64,000 nt of DNA from the NCBI RefSeq assembly GCF_014205155.1, contig NZ_JACHMX010000001.1, positions 3,100,001 through 3,164,000 of the forward strand, given 5' to 3'. Below, piece after piece: positions 54,281 to 63,748 of this stretch. Every line of letters begins with the position of its first letter. Within the stretch, counting starts at the first letter, position 1. The translations under genes and the position numbers were made by a program. The DNA comes from Amycolatopsis umgeniensis (GTDB lineage: Bacteria > Actinomycetota > Actinomycetes > Mycobacteriales > Pseudonocardiaceae). The notes under the pieces were generated by a model, which ran no database searches, was not told the DNA's origin, and saw only the letters and a program-made list of their open reading frames with translations.

Positions 54281-56279
54281 GCTGAGCGCGCAACTCGTCA
54301 GCGTTGGTGACAGGGCGCTCGCACACGTACCCACGGCACACGTAAGCGGCGGCACCGCCCTCGACCAACGGCCGATCGGCGAGCAGCGGCACCCCGTCGG
54401 CGTCCGGGGTCCCGCTCACGACGACGGCGCCATCCGGCAGCGCGGCGAGGGTCGCGGCCAGCAGATCCTTGCGCGAAGCGGCATCCGGCCCGACGACGGC
54501 CACCTGCACGGGGCCGGCCGCGGCGGCTTCGGCGACTGTCAGCCAATGCCCGGCGAACCGCGGCGCGCGCGAGGCGAGCAGCCCCGAGCGGGACAGTGCC
54601 TGCTCGGCCGCCTCGCGGTAGCGGCCCACCTGATCGTGCCCGGCCAGCACGGACGCGGTCAGCAACGCGTTCGCCAGCGCCGAAGCCCCCGACGGGCTCG
54701 CGTTGTCGGTCGGGTCGGAGGGCCGCTGCACGAGGACTTCCGCGTCGTCGGCCGTGTCGTAGTAGGCACCCGGCGAGTCCGGAACACCGAAGTGGGCCAG
54801 GGCGAGGTCCAGCAAGGTGATCGCGTCGGCGAGCCAACGCGGCTCCCCGGTCGCCTGGTGGAGTTCGAGCAGCCCTTCGGCGAGACAGGAGTAGTCCTCC
54901 AGCACCCCGGCGGTCGTGCCGACGACACCATCGCGCGAAGTCCGCCGCAGTCGTCCGTCCACGAAATGGGTGTCCATCAGGAAAGCCGCCGCACGCGCCG
55001 CCGCATCGATCCACTGTGGACGATCGAGCCGTGAACCAGCCTTGGCGAGCGCGCCGATCGCGAGCCCGTTCCACGCGGCGATGACCTTGTCGTCGCGGGC
55101 GGGCTGAGGACGTCCGTCGCGCACGGCCAGCAGCGCACGGCGAACGCGCTCGTAACGCACTTCGTCCTCTGGATGCGGCTCACACAGCCGCAGTGTCGAC
55201 GCTCCGTGCTCGAAGTTGCCCCGCTCGGTCACCTGGAACAGCTCGGCAGCCCAGGCGCCGTCCTCCTCGCCGAGCACCTCGATGAGCTGCGCGGGAGTCC
55301 AGACGTAGGTGAGCCCCTCGACGCCATCGGTGTCCGCGTCGAGCGAAGCGGCGAAACCGCCCTCAGTCGTCCCGAGGTCGCGCAGCAGGAAGTCCGCGGT
55401 CTCTTCGACCGTCCGCCGCGCGTACTCGAATCCGGTCACGCCGTGGAACTGGGCGTAGAAACGCAGGAGCAACCCGTTGTCGTACAGCATTTTCTCGAAG
55501 TGCGGCACTTCCCAGCGCGCGTCGACCGAGTACCGCGCGAATCCACCGGCGAGCTGGTCGTCGAGCCCGCCGAGGGCCATCGCCTCGGCCGTGTGCTCGA
55601 CCGGGGCCAGATCGGAGCCGGTGCGCTCGTGGTGGCGGAGCAGGAAGTTCAGCGCCATCGTCGGCGGGAACTTCGGCGCTCCCCCGAATCCGCCGGTCTC
55701 GGCGTCGTATTCCTTGCGCAACAGGGCGACCGCGGCGTCCAGCGCCGCGGCGTCCACGACGGACTCGGGCAGTGGGCCGCTCTTCTCGGTGAGATGGGCG
55801 ATGATCTGCTGAGCACCGGACCGCAGCTCATCCGGACGCTCACCCCAGGCCTCGGCGACAGCGACGAGCAACTGAGAGAACGACGGCATCCCCGGCCGCG
55901 GCGACGGCGGGTAGTAAGTGCCGCAATGGAACGGCTCGCCCTCCGGGGTCAGGAAACACGTCATCGGCCAGCCGCCCTGACCGGTCATCGCCTGCGTGGC
56001 CGCCATGTACACCGAGTCGATGTCCGGGCGCTCTTCGCGGTCCACCTTGATGTTGACGAAGTTCGCGTTCATCAGCGTCGCGGTGGCTTCGTCCTCGAAG
56101 GACTCGTGCGCCATGACATGGCACCAGTGACAGGCCGCGTAGCCGACCGAAAGCAGGATCGGCACGTTCCGCCGTTTCGCCTCGGCCAGCGCCTCTTCGC
56201 CCCAAGGCCACCAGTCCACCGGGTTCTCGGCGTGCTGCAGCAGGTACGGACTGGTCGCGGCCTTCAGGCGATTCGACAT
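54261..56279 (-). CDS. YyaL-type protein (thioredoxin-like DUF255 plus six-hairpin domain)
   Basis: 672-aa protein. Residues ~1-165 are a thioredoxin-like domain: [20 protein letters not shown], then [20 protein letters not shown] with a CxxC-like CHWC, and [17 protein letters not shown]. The rest is an (alpha/alpha)6 glycosidase-like domain ([20 protein letters not shown] and [20 protein letters not shown]). The family (Rv1084 in mycobacteria) has no settled function. ATG at 56279; the frame is open further 5' across the divergent hen1 gene. Confidence 0.92.
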   Translation of the reverse strand: MSNRLKAATSPYLLQHAENPVDWWPWGEEALAEAKRRNVPILLSVGYAACHWCHVMAHESFEDEATATLMNANFVNIKVDREERPDIDSVYMAATQAMTGQGGWPMTCFLTPEGEPFHCGTYYPPSPRPGMPSFSQLLVAVAEAWGERPDELRSGAQQIIAHLTEKSGPLPESVVDAAALDAAVALLRKEYDAETGGFGGAPKFPPTMALNFLLRHHERTGSDLAPVEHTAEAMALGGLDDQLAGGFARYSVDARWEVPHFEKMLYDNGLLLRFYAQFHGVTGFEYARRTVEETADFLLRDLGTTEGGFAASLDADTDGVEGLTYVWTPAQLIEVLGEEDGAWAAELFQVTERGNFEHGASTLRLCEPHPEDEVRYERVRRALLAVRDGRPQPARDDKVIAAWNGLAIGALAKAGSRLDRPQWIDAAARAAAFLMDTHFVDGRLRRTSRDGVVGTTAGVLEDYSCLAEGLLELHQATGEPRWLADAITLLDLALAHFGVPDSPGAYYDTADDAEVLVQRPSDPTDNASPSGASALANALLTASVLAGHDQVGRYREAAEQALSRSGLLASRAPRFAGHWLTVAEAAAAGPVQVAVVGPDAASRKDLLAATLAALPDGAVVVSGTPDADGVPLLADRPLVEGGAAAYVCRGYVCERPVTNADELRAQLTSPRT

Positions 56280-56342
56280 GCCACCAGGGTCGCACGTGGA
56301 AAAACGGGCGCGCGGAACGGCCTTCTGCGCCACACTGACGCG

Positions 56343-57710
56343 GTGTTGCTGACCATGACGACCACCCGGACACCCGCCACCGACCTGGGCTTTCTCCTGC
56401 ACAAGCATCCGGAGAAGGCGCAGTCGATCACGCTCTCGGCGGGGACGGCGCACGTCTTCTACCCCGAGGCGGCCGAAGAGCGCTGCACGGTCGCGCTGCT
56501 GGCCGAGATCGACCCGATCGACCTCGTGCGCGGCGGCGGGACGTCGTTGACCCAGTACGTCAACGACCGGCCGTACGCGGGTGGTTCGTATCTGGCGGTG
56601 GCGCTGCGGGCCGCCTTCACCACGGCCTTGGCGGGCCGGTGCGCGAACCGGCCGGAGCTGGTCGACGAGCGCTTCCCGCTCGAGATCCGGGTTCCGTCGC
56701 TGACCGCGCGCGGCGGCGCCGAGGTCGTCCACAAACTGTTCGAGCCCCTTGGCTGGGTGGTCGAAGCGAAGACGATCCCGCTCGACCCCGAATTCCCGCT
56801 GTGGGGCGACTCCCGCTACGTCGATCTCCGGCTGACCGGGACACAGCGAGTCGTCGACGCGTTGCGGCACCTGTACGTCCTGCTGCCCGCACTCGACGGC
56901 GACAAGCACTACTGGATCGGCCAGGACGAGGCCGACAAGCTGCTGCGGGTCGGCGAGGGCTGGCTCGCCGGGCACCCGGAACGGGAGCTGATCACCCACC
57001 GGTATCTCGAGCGGCGGCGCCCGATCGTTTCGTACGCGCTCGACCGGCTGGCCGAAGCGGACGACGTCCCGGCCGAGACCGAAGCGCGGGTCACCGAACT
57101 GCCGGACCGGCCCGAACCACTGGCCGTCCAGCGTCACGGCAGTGTGCTCGCGGCGCTCCGGGCGGCGGGCGCGCGGCGCGTACTCGACCTCGGCTGCGGC
57201 GGCGGCGCCCTGCTGCGCGTGCTCCAGCAGGAGCCATCGTTCACCGAGATCGTCGGTGTCGATGTGTCCGCGAGCGCGCTCGACATCGCCGACAAGCGGG
57301 TGAAGGACAAGACGCGGATCACGCTTCGGCAGTCCGCGCTGACCTACGCGGATCCGTCGCTGGCCGGCTACGACGCGGCCGTGCTGATGGAGGTGATCGA
57401 GCACGTCGACGAGGAGCGCCTGCCCGCGCTGGAACACGCCGTGTTCGGCGTCGCCGCGCCGCGGACCGTACTCGTCACGACGCCGAACGCCGAATACAAC
57501 CGGCACTTCGAATTCCTCGAAGAAGGCCGGTTCCGGCATGCCGACCACCGTTTCGAGTGGACACGCGAGCAGTTCCGCTCGTGGGCCGAGGGCGTCGCGT
57601 CCCGGCGCGGCTACGACGTCCGCCATCTGCCGGTGGGACAGGAGTCCCAGGAATCAGGACCGCCGACCCAGATGGCGGTCTTCACGTCTCGAAAGGAGGC
57701 CGTGGCATGA
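56343..57710 (+). CDS. hen1: Hen1 3'-terminal RNA ribose 2'-O-methyltransferase
   Basis: 455-aa RNA repair enzyme. The N-terminal half (to residue ~240, with LGDPxF-like and [20 protein letters not shown] segments) is the bacterial Hen1 extension that works with Pnkp. The methyltransferase starts at [20 protein letters not shown] (~residue 280). The Mn-binding signature is [20 protein letters not shown], and [19 protein letters not shown] completes it. The enzyme methylates the broken RNA 3' end so that the ligated product resists renewed cleavage. GTG at 56343 (VLLTMTTT) is used; an ATG lies at 56355. Its stop overlaps the pnkp ATG. Confidence 0.93.
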   Translation: MLLTMTTTRTPATDLGFLLHKHPEKAQSITLSAGTAHVFYPEAAEERCTVALLAEIDPIDLVRGGGTSLTQYVNDRPYAGGSYLAVALRAAFTTALAGRCANRPELVDERFPLEIRVPSLTARGGAEVVHKLFEPLGWVVEAKTIPLDPEFPLWGDSRYVDLRLTGTQRVVDALRHLYVLLPALDGDKHYWIGQDEADKLLRVGEGWLAGHPERELITHRYLERRRPIVSYALDRLAEADDVPAETEARVTELPDRPEPLAVQRHGSVLAALRAAGARRVLDLGCGGGALLRVLQQEPSFTEIVGVDVSASALDIADKRVKDKTRITLRQSALTYADPSLAGYDAAVLMEVIEHVDEERLPALEHAVFGVAAPRTVLVTTPNAEYNRHFEFLEEGRFRHADHRFEWTREQFRSWAEGVASRRGYDVRHLPVGQESQESGPPTQMAVFTSRKEAVA

Positions 57711-60199
57711 AACTGACCATTCCCGACATGTCCCTCGTCGTGCTCGTCGGGGCCTCCGGCTCCGGCAAGTCGACCTTCGCGCGGACACATTTCGCGCCGA
57801 CCCAGGTGCTCTCCAGCGACTACTTCCGCGGCCTGGTGGCCGACGACGAGAACGACCAGAGCGCTTCGGGAGCCGCTTTCGACGTGCTCCATTACGTCGC
57901 GGCGAAGCGGCTCGAAGCCGGACGGGTCACCGTCATCGACGCGACGAACGTCCAGCGCGCCTCCCGGGCGAGCCTGCTGAAGCTGGCGAAGGAGTACGAC
58001 GTCATGCCGACGGCGATCGTGCTGGACCTGCCGGTGAAGGTCTGCCAGGAACGCAACGAGTCCCGGCCGGACCGCGACTTCGGCGAACACGTCGTCCGTC
58101 GTCAGCGCGGCGAGCTGCATCGCTCGCTGAAGTCGTTGGAACGCGAGGGTTTCCGTCGCGTGCACGTGTTGCGGAGCGAGGCCGAGATCGCCGAAGCGGA
58201 GATCGTGGTCGAGCCGTTGCGCAACGACCGCCGCGAGCTCACCGGACCGTTCGACGTCATCGGAGACGTCCACGGCTGCCGCGAGGAACTGGAGGAACTG
58301 CTCACCGAACTGGGTTACGCCGACGGCGTGCATCCCGAGGGACGCACCGCGGTGTTCGTCGGCGACCTCGTCGACCGCGGACCCGACACCCCTGGCGTGC
58401 TGCGCCGCGTGATGGCGATGGCCGAGGCGGGCAGCGCGCTGGTCGTCTGCGGTAACCACGAGCAGAAACTGGTCCGCGCGCTGAACGGCCGCAAGGTCAA
58501 GGTGGCGCACGGTCTCGCGGAATCGCTGGAGCAGCTCGCCGAGCAGGACGAGGACTTCCGCGCCAAGGCGCGAGAATTCTGCGACGGCCTCATCGCGCAC
58601 TACGTCCTCGACGGCGGCAAGCTCGTCGTCGCGCACGCGGGCCTGCCCGAGAAGTTCCATGGGCGCGCGTCCGGCCGGGTGCGGAGCACCGCGCTCTACG
58701 GCGACACCACCGGCGAGACCGACGAGTACGGCCTGCCGGTGCGGCTGCCGTGGGCACGCGACTACCGGGGTACCGCGACGGTCCTCTATGGACACACGCC
58801 GACGCTGGAGCCCGAGTGGATCAACGGGACCATGTGCCTCGACACGGGCTGCGTCTTCGGCGGCAAACTGACCGCTTTGCGTTACCCGGAGCGGGAAGTC
58901 GTCTCGGTGAAGGCGAAGAAGGTCTGGTACGAGCCGTCGCGCCCGCTCGAACAGGAGCGGCCGCTGGGCGGACGCGAGCCCGCGGTACTGGAACTGGGCG
59001 ACGTCACCGGGAAGCGGATCGTCGAGACCCGCCACCACGGCCGGGTCGGGGTCTCCGCCGAGCAGTCGGCGGCGGCGCTCGAAGTGATGAGCCGCTTCGC
59101 CGTCGACCCGCGCTGGCTGCCGTACCTGCCGCCGACGATGGCGCCTTGTGCGACATCCGCCTCGGACGACTACCTCGAACACCCCGAGGAGGCCTTCGCC
59201 GAGTTCCGCGCGGCGGGCGTCCAATCGGTCGTGTGCGAAGAGAAGCACATGGGATCGCGGGCGGTCGTGCTCGTGTGCCGTGACGACGACGTGGCTCCCG
59301 CGCGGTTCGGGATCCGGGGATCCGGCGCGGTGTACACCCGCACCGGGCGGCCGTTCTTCGGTCCGGAACAGAACGCGCGGTTGCTCGAAGGCGTACGCGA
59401 AGCCGCGTCGGAACTGTTCGACGAACTGGACACCGGCTGGCTGCTGCTCGACGCGGAGTTGCTGCCGTGGAGCGCGAAGGCGGGATCGCTGATCTCGGAG
59501 CAGTACGCGGCCGTCGGCGCGGCGGCCCAATCCGTGCTGCCCGCCGCCGTCGCTTCGCTGGACGCCGCCGCCGCTCGCGGGATCGACGTTTCCGAGCTCT
59601 TGGCACGGACGCGGATCCGCGAGTCCACTGTGGACGCGTACCGGCAGGCGTACCGGCGTTACTGCTGGCCGACCGACGGCCTCGACGGCGTCCGGCTCGC
59701 GCCGTTCCAGCTACTGGCGTCGGAGGGCAAGGCGTACCACGACCGGCCGCACGACTGGCACCTCGCGCTGCTGGACCGGCTCACCGGCGACCTGTTCACG
59801 CGCACGCGGACCCTGGCTGTCGACACCACCGACCCGGCGTCGGTGGCGCGCGGCGTCGAATGGTGGCTCGAACTGACCGGCGCGGGCGGCGAAGGCATGG
59901 TCGTCAAACCGGCGGCGAACCTGGCACGCGGGGCGCGGGGCCTGGTGCAACCGGGAGTGAAGGTGCGCGGGCGGGAGTACCTGCGGATCATCTACGGGCC
60001 GGACTACACGCTTCCGGAGAACCTCGCCCGGCTCCGCAAGCGCGGGCTGAACCGGAAGCGGGCGCTGGCGCTGCGCGAGTACGCGCTGGGGCTGGAGGCG
60101 TTGGAGCGACTCTCGCGCGGGGAGCCGCTGTGGCGGGTGCACGAGTGCGTGTTCGCCGTGCTGGCGCTGGAGTCGGACCCGGTCGACCCGCGCCTCTGA
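57707..60199 (+). CDS. pnkp: Pnkp polynucleotide kinase-phosphatase-ligase
   Basis: 830-aa trifunctional RNA end-healing and sealing enzyme. The kinase P-loop GASGSGKST is at residues 15-23. The metallophosphatase has GDVHGC (~186), GDLVDRGP (~219) and GNHEQK (~249), later YGHTP. The adenylyltransferase has VVCEEKHMGSRAVVLV with Lys513 as AMP-accepting residue and EGMVVKP as motif IV. ATG at 57707 overlaps the hen1 stop (ATGA) with AAAGGAGG before it. With Hen1 it repairs tRNAs cut by ribotoxins. No ribonuclease toxin is adjacent. Confidence 0.96.
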   Translation: MKLTIPDMSLVVLVGASGSGKSTFARTHFAPTQVLSSDYFRGLVADDENDQSASGAAFDVLHYVAAKRLEAGRVTVIDATNVQRASRASLLKLAKEYDVMPTAIVLDLPVKVCQERNESRPDRDFGEHVVRRQRGELHRSLKSLEREGFRRVHVLRSEAEIAEAEIVVEPLRNDRRELTGPFDVIGDVHGCREELEELLTELGYADGVHPEGRTAVFVGDLVDRGPDTPGVLRRVMAMAEAGSALVVCGNHEQKLVRALNGRKVKVAHGLAESLEQLAEQDEDFRAKAREFCDGLIAHYVLDGGKLVVAHAGLPEKFHGRASGRVRSTALYGDTTGETDEYGLPVRLPWARDYRGTATVLYGHTPTLEPEWINGTMCLDTGCVFGGKLTALRYPEREVVSVKAKKVWYEPSRPLEQERPLGGREPAVLELGDVTGKRIVETRHHGRVGVSAEQSAAALEVMSRFAVDPRWLPYLPPTMAPCATSASDDYLEHPEEAFAEFRAAGVQSVVCEEKHMGSRAVVLVCRDDDVAPARFGIRGSGAVYTRTGRPFFGPEQNARLLEGVREAASELFDELDTGWLLLDAELLPWSAKAGSLISEQYAAVGAAAQSVLPAAVASLDAAAARGIDVSELLARTRIRESTVDAYRQAYRRYCWPTDGLDGVRLAPFQLLASEGKAYHDRPHDWHLALLDRLTGDLFTRTRTLAVDTTDPASVARGVEWWLELTGAGGEGMVVKPAANLARGARGLVQPGVKVRGREYLRIIYGPDYTLPENLARLRKRGLNRKRALALREYALGLEALERLSRGEPLWRVHECVFAVLALESDPVDPRL

Positions 60200-60227
60200 T
60201 CCGCTTCGCTCGTGAGTGGCGATCCGC

Positions 60228-60286
60228 GAGTCCGTGAAGGCCTCCTTGAGGGACTCTGGGTCCCTCAAGGAGGCCTTCACGGACTC
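60228..60286. terminator. 26-bp perfect hairpin after pnkp
   Basis: GAGTCCGTGAAGGCCTCCTT (start of the arm 60228-60253) pairs without mismatch with 60261-60286, loop 7 bases. The preceding gtgagtggcgatccgcgag resembles 34576-34600. It lies between the convergent pnkp and small membrane protein genes and may terminate both; no U-tract is present. Confidence 0.75.
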
Positions 60287-60296
60287 GGGCCGAGCG

Positions 60297-60623
60297 TCAG
60301 TCGGATTTGGCGACCGGCTTCTCCACCTTCGCGGGAGGCTGCTCCTCGGCGACGGCCTTCTCCTCCGGAGTCTCCTCAGCGGGAGTCTCCGGAGCGGCGG
60401 GTTCGTCGAAGCTCTCCGGGAGCCGCTTCAGGTGCTTGGTCATCGACCGCACCAGCAGCGCGACGGCGATCAGGAACAGGATCAGGATCAGGAAACCCAC
60501 CGGCGACGACTTGCCGAAGTCCTCACCCTGGCCGCCGTTGTCGCCGTTGCCGGGCTGCTGTGCCAGGAACTGCGACGACACCGTCACGGGAATGACGGCG
60601 AACGCCGGCACCACGAAACTCAT
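60297..60623 (-). CDS. Small single-pass membrane protein, Mca neighbour (Rv1083-like)
   Basis: 108-aa protein. A possible signal (MSFVVPAFAVIPVTVSSQFL) is followed by a Gly/Asn/Gln linker, one membrane helix VGFLILILFLIAVALLVRSM (residues ~44-63), then a cytoplasmic tail HLKRLPESFDEPAAPETPAE rich in Pro, Glu and Lys. The ATG at 60623 follows directly after the mca TAG, so it is co-transcribed with mca. A similar gene sits beside mca in mycobacteria. The function is unknown. Confidence 0.8.
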   Translation of the reverse strand: MSFVVPAFAVIPVTVSSQFLAQQPGNGDNGGQGEDFGKSSPVGFLILILFLIAVALLVRSMTKHLKRLPESFDEPAAPETPAEETPEEKAVAEEQPPAKVEKPVAKSD

Positions 60624-61523
60624 CTAGCCCACCTTCTCCTTCAAACCGGCGAACAGATCGTCCTCCGGCAGGGTGCTGTCCACCAATGAGCGGACCAGCT
60701 CGTACTCCTCGGTCGGCCAGACCTCGCGCTGCAGGTCGCGCGGGACGGCGAACCAGCGGCTGTTCGGGTCGATCTGGGTGGCGTGCGCCTTGAGGGCCTC
60801 GTCACGCTGCTCGAAGTACTCGCCGCACTCGACGCGGGTGGTCACCCGCTCCATGACGTCGGCCTTCTCCGGGTCCCACGACTTGAGCCACTCCTCGTAC
60901 GGCGACTCCAGGCCGCGCGCGAGCAGGCCCTCGTGGAACACGGTCATCCTGGCGCGCGAGAACCCGTGCACGTAGTACAGCTTCAACGGCTGCCACGGCT
61001 CGCCCGCGTCCCGGTAGCGCTCCGCCTCGCCCGCGGCGTCGAAGGCCGCGACCGAGATCTCGTGCGTGCGGATGTGGTCGGGGTGCGGGTACCCGCCGTT
61101 CTCGTCGTAGGTGACGATCACGTGCGGTCGGAAGTCGCGGATGACCTTCACCAGGGCACCGGTGGACTCTTCGAGCGGGATGACCGCGAACGAACCCTCC
61201 GGGACCGGGGGCAGCGGATCGCCCTCGGGCAGGCCCGAGTCGAGGTATCCGAGCCAGATGTGGCTCACGCCGAGGATCTTGGCCGCGCGGGCCATCTCCT
61301 CCCGGCGGATCTCGGTCATGTTGGTCAGGACTTCGGGACGGTCCATGGCGGGGTTCAGCACGCTGCCCGCTTCGCCGCCGGTACAGGTCACGACCATGAC
61401 CTCGTGCCCTTCGGCGGCGTACCTGGCCATCGTGGCGGCACCCTTGCTCGACTCGTCGTCGGGGTGCGCGTGCACCGCCATCAGGCGGAGGCGTGACTTC
61501 GGCGGTTCATCGGCTAGCACCAT
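60624..61523 (-). CDS. mca: Mycothiol S-conjugate amidase
   Basis: 299-aa zinc amidase that cleaves mycothiol conjugates of toxins and drugs so that the mercapturate is exported. The zinc site is [20 protein letters not shown] (His20, Asp22, Asp23) and [26 protein letters not shown] and [20 protein letters not shown] are typical of Mca rather than MshB. ATG at 61523. The upstream bases carry an exact sigma-R-type promoter whose predicted start coincides with this ATG, which suggests a leaderless message induced by thiol-oxidative stress. Confidence 0.95.
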   Translation of the reverse strand: MVLADEPPKSRLRLMAVHAHPDDESSKGAATMARYAAEGHEVMVVTCTGGEAGSVLNPAMDRPEVLTNMTEIRREEMARAAKILGVSHIWLGYLDSGLPEGDPLPPVPEGSFAVIPLEESTGALVKVIRDFRPHVIVTYDENGGYPHPDHIRTHEISVAAFDAAGEAERYRDAGEPWQPLKLYYVHGFSRARMTVFHEGLLARGLESPYEEWLKSWDPEKADVMERVTTRVECGEYFEQRDEALKAHATQIDPNSRWFAVPRDLQREVWPTEEYELVRSLVDSTLPEDDLFAGLKEKVG

Positions 61524-61529
61524 GCTCCG

Positions 61530-61556
61530 AACGTCCCCTTCTCGTTCTCTATTCCC
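61530..61556 (-). promoter_or_regulatory. Sigma-R/SigH-type promoter of mca
   Basis: On the minus strand GGGAAT (61556-61551), an 18-base spacer (61550-61533) and GTT (61532-61530) match the sigma-R consensus GGAAT-N18-GTT exactly. Initiation about seven bases after GTT falls on or next to the A of the mca ATG (61523). mca belongs to the sigma-R regulon in Streptomyces, which supports the assignment. Confidence 0.7.
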
Positions 61557-61669
61557 CTCCGGACCCTGCCTGACGGCCCGCCCGACCGGGCGCGGATACT
61601 CGAGGGGAACCACTCGCATACGACTCCATTGTCCCTGCGAGCACGACGACACCAACCGGGAGGCCCGGG

Positions 61670-62125
61670 TTGAGCACGGGACAGGACGCTCCCACCGCGG
61701 AAAGCACCCGGACGGACTCCCTGGACGCCCGGTACGGCAAGACCCGCGCCGCGCGCCCCGCCCGCTGGCGCCGTCTGGTGTTCGGAGTGGTCGCACTGCT
61801 GGTCAGCGGCGGTCTCGCCTACGCCATGTACCTGAACTTCGGCAGCGCGCCCATCGACGGCGAACGCGTCTCATTCGACGAGAAGCCCGGCGACGCGATG
61901 GAGATCACGATCAACGTGACCAGGGACGATGTGAACCGTCCCGGGGTGTGCGTCGTACGGGTCCGCGACAAGGCCGGGGCGGAAAGCGGCCGCAAAGAGG
62001 TCCTGATTCAGCCTGGTTCGAAGAACAGCAGGGTGACTACCACCATCAAGAGCATCGGAAAGCCGGTCACGGCTGATATCTTCGGATGCTCATACGACGT
62101 ACCACGGTACCTGTCAAGGCCATAG
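61670..62125 (+). CDS. DUF4307 membrane protein
   Basis: 151-aa protein: a short cytoplasmic N-terminus ([19 protein letters not shown]), one membrane helix ([20 protein letters not shown], residues ~37-56) and an extracytoplasmic beta domain with [20 protein letters not shown] and, near the end, [15 protein letters not shown]. These are the DUF4307 features; the gene lies between mca and greA as Rv1081c does. TTG start at 61670 with GGGAGG upstream. The function is unknown. Confidence 0.85.
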   Translation: MSTGQDAPTAESTRTDSLDARYGKTRAARPARWRRLVFGVVALLVSGGLAYAMYLNFGSAPIDGERVSFDEKPGDAMEITINVTRDDVNRPGVCVVRVRDKAGAESGRKEVLIQPGSKNSRVTTTIKSIGKPVTADIFGCSYDVPRYLSRP

Positions 62126-62217
62126 CGGCCAACGGGGTGAAACGGGCGCCCAACGCCGAGGCGCGACCGAATTCCACCGGCGGCGATGCCTCGCGCCGTG
62201 TTACTCTGATCTACCGG

Positions 62218-62243
62218 CACGGCCCAAGACGGGCCGTGTTTTT
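62218..62243 (+). terminator. Intrinsic terminator in front of greA
   Basis: CACGGCCC (62218-62225), loop AAGAC, GGGCCGTG (62231-62238), then five Ts: a textbook Rho-independent terminator. It can end the DUF4307 transcript. A TACTCT (62202-62207) just upstream could be a -10 box of a greA promoter, in which case this would be a leader attenuator. Confidence 0.85.
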
Positions 62244-62335
62244 CCTTTATCTCACCCAGGTCGGCACGCCACGCCGAACCTGGCGGCCGGCTTGTACACC
62301 CAAGCCTGGCAGGCCCCTACGAGGAGATGGTGACC

Positions 62336-62827
62336 GTGAGCGACACAAAGGTGACCTGGCTGACCCAGGATGCCTACGACAGGCTCAAGCAGGAACTCGA
62401 CCACTACATCGAGCTCCGCCCGGTCATCGCTGCGAAGATCAATGACAGCCGGGAAGAGGGCGACCTCAAGGAGAACGGCGGCTACCACGCCGCCCGTGAA
62501 GAGCAGGGCCAGCACGAGGCCCGCATCCGCCACCTCCAGGAGCTCCTCCGTTCGGCCAAGGTCGGCGAGCCGCCCGCCAACGACGGCAGCGCGGGGCCGG
62601 GCAAGGTCCTCACCGTGCGCTACGACGGTGACGACGAGGACGAGAACTTCCTCTTGGCGACCCGCGAAGAGGGCACCGAGGGCGGCCTGGACGTCTACTC
62701 GCCGGAGTCCCCGCTCGGCAAGGCGCTGCTCGGCGCCAAAGAGGGCGAAACCCGCGAGTACGAGCTGCCCAACGGCAGCATCCAGAAGGTGACACTCGTC
62801 AAGGCCGTGCCGTACACCGACAAGTGA
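62336..62827 (+). CDS. greA: Transcription elongation factor GreA
   Basis: 163-aa factor that rescues backtracked RNA polymerase. The N-terminal coiled coil contains [20 protein letters not shown] and [20 protein letters not shown], whose tip acidic residues D-x-x-E promote RNA cleavage. The C-terminal FKBP-like domain ends [20 protein letters not shown] and [15 protein letters not shown]. Starts ATG 62327, GTG 62330 and GTG 62336 are in frame; GAGGAG (62321-62326) is well spaced only for 62336. Confidence 0.95.
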   Translation: MSDTKVTWLTQDAYDRLKQELDHYIELRPVIAAKINDSREEGDLKENGGYHAAREEQGQHEARIRHLQELLRSAKVGEPPANDGSAGPGKVLTVRYDGDDEDENFLLATREEGTEGGLDVYSPESPLGKALLGAKEGETREYELPNGSIQKVTLVKAVPYTDK

Positions 62828-62871
62828 GCCTCCGCGCCGCTTCACGGCCGAAGGCCCCGGAAACTCGCTGT

Positions 62872-62897
62872 GCGCCCGGCCCGATATGGCCGGGCGC
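62872..62897. terminator. GC-rich hairpin after greA
   Basis: GCGCCCGGCC (62872-62881) and GGCCGGGCGC (62888-62897) form a perfect 10-bp stem with a 6-base loop, 45 bases after the greA stop. There is no T-run, so termination is likely but not certain. Confidence 0.6.
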
Positions 62898-62944
62898 GCA
62901 TATGAGCCGTTAGCGTGACCTCCGGAGAAATCTGGAGGGAAACG

Positions 62945-63748
62945 ATGAGCGAGCTACCGATCTGCGTCGCCTGCGGGATGCAGTACGCGGAACCCCGGTC
63001 CGACTGCCCGATCTGCGAGGACGAACGTCAGTACGTCCCGCGGGCCGGACAGCAGTGGACCGATCTGGACACCGTTCGCGCAAGCGGGACGTACAAGGCT
63101 CGTATCGAGGAGCAAGGACCCGGTCTCATCGGGGTCGGGTCCACGCCCAACTTCGCCATCGGCGAGCGGGCGCTGCTGGTCAAGGCCGAATCCGGCAACT
63201 TCCTGTGGGACTGCGCGGGCTTCATCGACGAAGACCTCGTCGCCGAGGTCCGTGGTCTGGGCGGGATCACCGGGATCGCGATCAGCCATCCGCACTACTA
63301 CACCACCATGGTCGAGTGGGCCCACACCTTCGACGTGCCCGTCTACCTGCACGAGAACGACCGGCAGTGGATCGGCAGGCCGGATCCGGCGATCAAGCTG
63401 TGGAGCGGCGCGACCCTCGACGTCGCCCCCGACCTGCGGCTGATCAACCTCGGCGTGCATTTCGCCGGCGGGACCGTGCTGCACTGGCCCGGCGGGGAGA
63501 ACGGCCTCGGCGCGGTGCTCTCGGGCGACATCCTGCAGGTCATCCCGGACCGGCGCTTCGTCGGCATGATGTACAGCTACCCGAACCTGATCCCGGAACG
63601 CCCCGAGATCGTCCGCCGAGCGGCCGAAATGCTCGAACCGTACGAGTTCGAGGCGATCTACGGCGCCTGGTGGGACGCGATCATCCGCACCGACGGGCAC
63701 GAGGCCGTCCAGCGGTCGGCGAAGCGGTACCTGGGTCAGTTGGGCTAG
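62945..63748 (+). CDS. MBL-fold protein with N-terminal zinc ribbon
   Basis: 267-aa protein. Residues 4-24 hold two Cys pairs (CVACGMQY and CPICEDE), a rubredoxin/zinc-ribbon-like knuckle. The metallo-beta-lactamase-like part follows: GVGSTPNFAIGERALLVKAE, FLWDCAGFIDEDLV and ISHPHYYTTMVEWAHTF, where the usual HxHxDH is HPHYYT, lacking Asp and the third His. GAVLSGDILQVIPDRRFVGM carries the later Asp. Metal binding must therefore differ from classic members. ATG at 62945 with GGAGGG upstream. It is convergent with the Lrp gene, the stops overlapping at CTAG. Confidence 0.83.
   Translation: MSELPICVACGMQYAEPRSDCPICEDERQYVPRAGQQWTDLDTVRASGTYKARIEEQGPGLIGVGSTPNFAIGERALLVKAESGNFLWDCAGFIDEDLVAEVRGLGGITGIAISHPHYYTTMVEWAHTFDVPVYLHENDRQWIGRPDPAIKLWSGATLDVAPDLRLINLGVHFAGGTVLHWPGGENGLGAVLSGDILQVIPDRRFVGMMYSYPNLIPERPEIVRRAAEMLEPYEFEAIYGAWWDAIIRTDGHEAVQRSAKRYLGQLG

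Noticed and set aside
54261..57626. An 1121-codon minus-strand frame with YyaL
   Set aside because: The upstream 450 codons are antisense to hen1; the protein starts at the ATG at 56279, where the conserved N-terminus begins.
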